From assembly GCA_900546825.1 (NCBI GenBank), contig UREE01000072.1, forward strand, positions 1 to 9,383: a stretch of DNA of 9,383 bases, in the 5' to 3' direction. This DNA is from an uncultured Collinsella sp. Its GTDB lineage: Bacteria; Actinomycetota; Coriobacteriia; Coriobacteriales; Coriobacteriaceae. A program made the translations under genes and the position numbers. This document shows, in pieces, positions 7,208-9,383 of this stretch (position 1 is the stretch's first letter; each line of letters opens with the position of its first letter). A model generated the notes under the pieces. That model was not told where the DNA came from and searched no databases. It worked only from the letters and a program-made list of their open reading frames with translations.

Positions 7208-7291
7208 GGGCTGTTTGCGCCAGTTCCAGGCGTCGTCCTCGAGCTATTGGCGGATGACGGGCTTGTACGGGTCGAGCTTGCTCGAGGCGAT
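7208..7291 (-). pseudogene. fragment of an IS21-family IstA transposase, nonsense-mutated
   Basis: The minus-strand frame reads IASSKLDPYKPVIRQ, a TAG stop (7246-7244), then LEDDAWNWRKQ. This matches the linker that follows the helix-turn-helix in IS21-family IstA proteins. That linker is recognisable by SKLDPYKP-I, a short acidic stretch and an RKQ normally followed by RHTA. The resemblance ends after RKQ at about 7211, where the next codons diverge and the near-palindrome begins. On the other side it fades before 7294, close to the end of the cobalamin operon. Only about 28 codons of a transposase of several hundred remain, with no IstB, so it is a dead relic. The identification is from memory of the family motif, on a short match. 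Confidence 0.65.
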
Positions 7292-7310
7292 CCTCCTCGC
7301 GGGCGGGAGG

Positions 7311-7340
7311 GCGCGCAGGCGCGGCGAGCGCCTAGCGCGC
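7311..7340 (-). terminator. GC-rich hairpin over the stop codon of the cobalamin operon
   Basis: GCGCGCAGGCGC (7311-7322) pairs with GCGCCT (7328-7333) and GCGCGC (7335-7340) around the loop GGCGA, with one bulged base. This gives 12 strong pairs and includes the stop of the reductase gene. No T-run follows on the minus strand, so it would be a tail-less terminator or a 3' stabilising hairpin. It is the last strong RNA structure of this operon that I can see. Confidence 0.4.
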
Positions 7341-8105
7341 GAACTCCCGTAAGAGCGCGTCTTCCACTTCCCGAAGCGAAAGGGCCCCGCTTCCCTCGGC
7401 GGGACGGGTGACCACGATGCAGCGCGCTCCCACGTCGCACGCGGCGGCGAGCTTCTCGGCCGTGCCGCCTACGGTTCCCGAGTCCTTGGTCACAAGCCAC
7501 TGGGCGCCCACCTGCCGAAGCATCGCCTCGTTGAGCTCGCGGGTGAAGGGCCCCTGCATGCCGATGACGTGCGACGGCGAAAACCCCGCGTCGATGCACT
7601 TCGTTATAGCACCGGGCAGCGGGAGTACACGCACGAAGAAGCGCTCCGCGAAATCGGCGACGCGCGTGTAGGGAGCAAGCTCCTTGCTCCCCGTCGTGAG
7701 AAGCGCGCGACCCGGGTTCTCGGAGAGAAAGCGCGCCGCGCAGGCGATCGACGCGACCGACACGACGCCTTTGGGCAGCGCCTCGGCCGGGCGCGCAAGG
7801 CGCAGGCATCGTGCACCCACGGCGAGCGAAGCGGCCCGGATGTTGCCGCTTGCGAGCGTAGCGAAGGGGTGCGTGGCGTCGACGACGATGCGCGCGCCGG
7901 AAAGCTCGCGCTCCATGTCGACCTCGTCGAGCCTGCTCGCATGCACCTCGATGCCCGGAAGCTCACCCAAAAGCTCACCTCCGTACTCGGTTGCCGCGTA
8001 GGCACGGGCGGAGATGCCCGCCCCGCTCGCCCATTCGCACAGAAGGCGGCCCTCGGTGGTGCCGGCGAAGATGCGCAGCGCCGGCACGGATGCGGGCGCC
8101 GTCAC
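7332..8105 (-). CDS. cobK: precorrin-6A reductase (cobalt-precorrin-6A reductase)
   Basis: This enzyme reduces a double bond of the (cobalt-)precorrin-6A ring with a nicotinamide cofactor, giving 6B on the way to cobyrinate. Family motifs in the 257 residues are IFAGTTEGR (12-20, N-terminal nucleotide-binding loop), VVDATHPFA (74-82), LLTTGSKELAPY (135-146), HVIGMQGPF (179-187) and LVTKDSGTVGGTAEKLAA (204-221). The start is a GTG whose first four bases (GTGA) contain the stop of the methylmutase gene, with AGGTGG six bases upstream; the first conserved motif begins at residue 11, which supports it. CobK and CbiJ are homologous, so the sequence alone does not tell the aerobic from the anaerobic route. 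An anaerobic host would favour CbiJ. It is the last gene of the operon. Confidence 0.92.
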   Translation of the reverse strand: MTAPASVPALRIFAGTTEGRLLCEWASGAGISARAYAATEYGGELLGELPGIEVHASRLDEVDMERELSGARIVVDATHPFATLASGNIRAASLAVGARCLRLARPAEALPKGVVSVASIACAARFLSENPGRALLTTGSKELAPYTRVADFAERFFVRVLPLPGAITKCIDAGFSPSHVIGMQGPFTRELNEAMLRQVGAQWLVTKDSGTVGGTAEKLAAACDVGARCIVVTRPAEGSGALSLREVEDALLREFAR

Positions 8106-8743
8106 TTCACGCCACCTGTGCGCGTGATCTGGTAGAGCAGCGCGTTCATAATGGCGGCCGCCACGGTCGAGCCGCCCTTGCGACCCCTCGCGACGATGGC
8201 CGGCACGCGTCGCGCGAGTAGCTCCTCTTTCGCCTCGACCACGTTCACAAACCCGACCGGCACCCCAACGACGAGCGCGGGCGCGATCTTCCCAGCGTCC
8301 ATGAGCTCAGCGAGGCGCAGAAGTGCTGTGGGAGCGTTGCCGACGGCCACGATGAGCGGACCCTCGATGCCGCTAGCTTTGTCCATGCTCGCAACGGCGC
8401 GAGTCGTGCCCGCGGCGCGCGCAGCCGCGGCGACATCAGGGTCGGCCATGTAGCACACGGCCTTGCAGCCGAGCTTCGCGAGCGCGGGCTTGCTTATGCC
8501 TGCGAGCGCCATGTTCGTGTCGGTGAGCACCGTGGCCCCCGCACGCAGTGCGTCGAGCGCACAGTGCGCGGCGTCATGGGTGAACACGAGGGAATCGGCG
8601 TACGAGAAGTCGGCAGTGGTGTGGATGACGCGCTTCACGACGGGCCCTTCGAGCGGCGGGAACGTGCGGCCGCCGAGCTCTTCGGTGATGATCTCGAAGC
8701 TGCGCCGCTCGATGTCGCCGGGCGCCATCTCCTTGGAATCCAT
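8102..8743 (-). CDS. cbiC: precorrin-8X methylmutase (cobalt-precorrin-8 methylmutase)
   Basis: This enzyme moves the methyl group from C-11 to C-12 of the macrocycle, producing hydrogenobyrinate or cobyrinate. The 213-residue length is usual for CbiC/CobH. Visible motifs are IERRSFEII (11-19), VVKRVIHTTADFSYAD (35-50, with His41 as the probable proton donor), TDTNMALAGI (74-83), AVGNAPTALLRLAEL (133-147), GVPVGFVNVVEAKEEL (160-175) and RGRKGGSTVAAAIMNALL (186-203). The ATG follows the TAG stop of the adenosyltransferase gene with no gap. GGAG lies six bases upstream, inside the end of that gene. The 4-base overlap with cobK shows continued translational coupling. Confidence 0.95.
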   Translation of the reverse strand: MDSKEMAPGDIERRSFEIITEELGGRTFPPLEGPVVKRVIHTTADFSYADSLVFTHDAAHCALDALRAGATVLTDTNMALAGISKPALAKLGCKAVCYMADPDVAAAARAAGTTRAVASMDKASGIEGPLIVAVGNAPTALLRLAELMDAGKIAPALVVGVPVGFVNVVEAKEELLARRVPAIVARGRKGGSTVAAAIMNALLYQITRTGGVK

Positions 8744-9259
8744 CTAGTACTCCACTCCTTCCCTTGCACATATCCCCTGAGAGTAGGGGTGTTTCTCGCA
8801 CCGCATCTCGGTTATGTAGTCAGCCTTCTCCACGATCTTGCGGGAAGGCGCGCGCCCGGTGAGCGCTACTTCGACGCCGCGCGCGGACATATCGAGCGCG
8901 CGGTCCACGAGCGCCTCGTCGACAAGCCCCTTCGAAAGCGCGTCGAGCGCCTCGTCGAGCACGAGCAGCCCCTCCTGAGCGCCCTCGAACTCGGCGAGCG
9001 CGGAAGCGAGGTTCCCATCGTGCAGCTCACACGTCGCGGCAAGTTCTTCCGACGTCATTGACCAGGTAAACTTGTCCGACACCTTCCCCGCGAACACGGG
9101 CACGCCGAAATGCTCGGCGAGCAGACGCGCCTCCCCGCTTTCGCCGTCTTTCAGGAACTGCACGACGACGACGCGGCGGCCTGCGGCGAGCATGCGAAGG
9201 GCGAGGCCCATCGCCGCCGTGGTCTTGCCTTTGCCGTCGCCATGATACACGTGGATCAT
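8744..9259 (-). CDS. cobO: cob(I)yrinic acid a,c-diamide adenosyltransferase (CobO/BtuR type)
   Basis: This enzyme transfers the 5'-deoxyadenosyl group from ATP to reduced corrinoid cobalt. The 171 residues begin with a P-loop at 7-14 (GDGKGKTT) and include VVVQFLKDGESGE (31-43), Walker B-like LLVLDEALDALSKG (98-111), TGRAPS (134-139) and the family C-terminus EKHPYSQGICAREGVEY (155-171). I chose ATG 9259 rather than the upstream in-frame ATG 9340. It has AGGAGG four bases upstream, the conserved sequence begins immediately, and the longer version would overlap the coding end of the previous gene. Without an N-terminal extension it is somewhat shorter than the better-known CobO proteins. The start overlaps the stop of the preceding gene as ATGA. 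Confidence 0.95.
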   Translation of the reverse strand: MIHVYHGDGKGKTTAAMGLALRMLAAGRRVVVVQFLKDGESGEARLLAEHFGVPVFAGKVSDKFTWSMTSEELAATCELHDGNLASALAEFEGAQEGLLVLDEALDALSKGLVDEALVDRALDMSARGVEVALTGRAPSRKIVEKADYITEMRCEKHPYSQGICAREGVEY

Positions 9260-9383
9260 ACGCCCTCCTCGATAATGCGGTAGACATACTCCATGTCGAG
9301 CGCCCCACGCACGACGTCGGCCAGGCGGTCGAACTCGCACGCACGGTGCTCGGCCGCGGACGCCACGCCCGCGGCACCCACGA
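9256..9383 (-). CDS. cbiP: cobyric acid synthase, C-terminal end (cut by the window edge)
   Basis: Only the last 42 codons are present, read from 9381 down to the TGA at 9258-9256. The sequence ends EFDRLADVVRGALDMEYVYRIIEEGV. This is the characteristic last helix of CobQ/CbiP proteins, commonly of the form FDRLAD-VR--LDM--IY-I. The full enzyme uses glutamine and ATP to amidate four side chains of adenosylcobyrinic acid a,c-diamide. The 4-base ATGA overlap with cobO and the pathway context support the call. The amidotransferase and synthetase domains lie outside the window, so the assignment rests on the tail alone. Confidence 0.78.
   Translation of the reverse strand, partial: VGAAGVASAAEHRACEFDRLADVVRGALDMEYVYRIIEEGV

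Noticed and set aside
7162..7809. 215-codon open frame on the minus strand reaching into the junction
   Set aside because: Most of it is an out-of-frame shadow of cobK, with an Arg/Ser/Ala-rich translation. In the junction it is also out of frame with the IstA-like reading.
9260..9340. N-terminal extension of the adenosyltransferase from ATG 9340
   Set aside because: The 27 extra residues are Arg/Gly-rich and unlike the family. They overlap the cobyric acid synthase coding end, while ATG 9259 has an ideal ribosome site.
1..9383. CRISPR array, tRNA or rRNA genes
   Set aside because: No regularly spaced direct repeats and no tRNA- or rRNA-like sequence were seen. The alanine-rich stretches in the adaptor are coiled-coil coding sequence.

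Overview
The window looks like a chromosomal segment of a moderately high-GC Actinomycetota, most likely a Coriobacteriia gut anaerobe of the Collinsella type. This rests on base composition, the oxygen-sensitive Fe-S serine dehydratase and the overall style of the proteins; no marker gene is present to prove it. Positions 1-7120 read left to right. Positions 7332-9383 read right to left, are visibly richer in G+C, and meet the left part at a short stretch of mobile-element debris.

Left part. A single-chain L-serine dehydratase (95-1702) ends in a strong palindromic terminator. A membrane-anchored L,D-transpeptidase with peptidoglycan-binding domains (1852-3567) follows as an independent unit. 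Next is a tight three-gene operon (3700-7120) for a MacAB-like export system: a periplasmic-adaptor-type membrane fusion protein, an ABC ATPase and a MacB/FtsX-type permease. Its genes overlap by 1 and 4 bases. The operon has a perfect TATAAT -10 box, no recognisable -35, and a 10-pair dyad lying directly against the -10 box, which makes it a good candidate for regulated expression.

Junction, 7121-7331. There are two distinct non-coding elements. One is a 77-base near-palindrome (7129-7205). The other, beginning within a few bases of it, is an in-frame but nonsense-mutated fragment of an IS21-family IstA transposase on the minus strand (about 7208-7291). Neither is an intact gene.

Right part (minus strand, read from 9383 down to 7332). 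This is the distal end of a cobalamin operon: the C-terminus of cobyric acid synthase (cbiP/cobQ, cut by the window edge), a corrinoid adenosyltransferase (cobO type), precorrin-8X methylmutase (cbiC/cobH) and precorrin-6A reductase (cobK/cbiJ). All of these genes abut or overlap by 4 bases. The last one ends inside a very GC-rich hairpin without a T-run. Together they cover reduction and methyl migration on the corrin ring, adenosylation of cobalt and side-chain amidation; the remaining steps must be encoded outside the window.

I did not find a clearly new biological system. The most notable points are the scarred, composition-shifted boundary of the cobalamin locus, the dyad promoter of the export operon, and the single-chain serine dehydratase that combines an ACT domain with a cysteine-rich tail.
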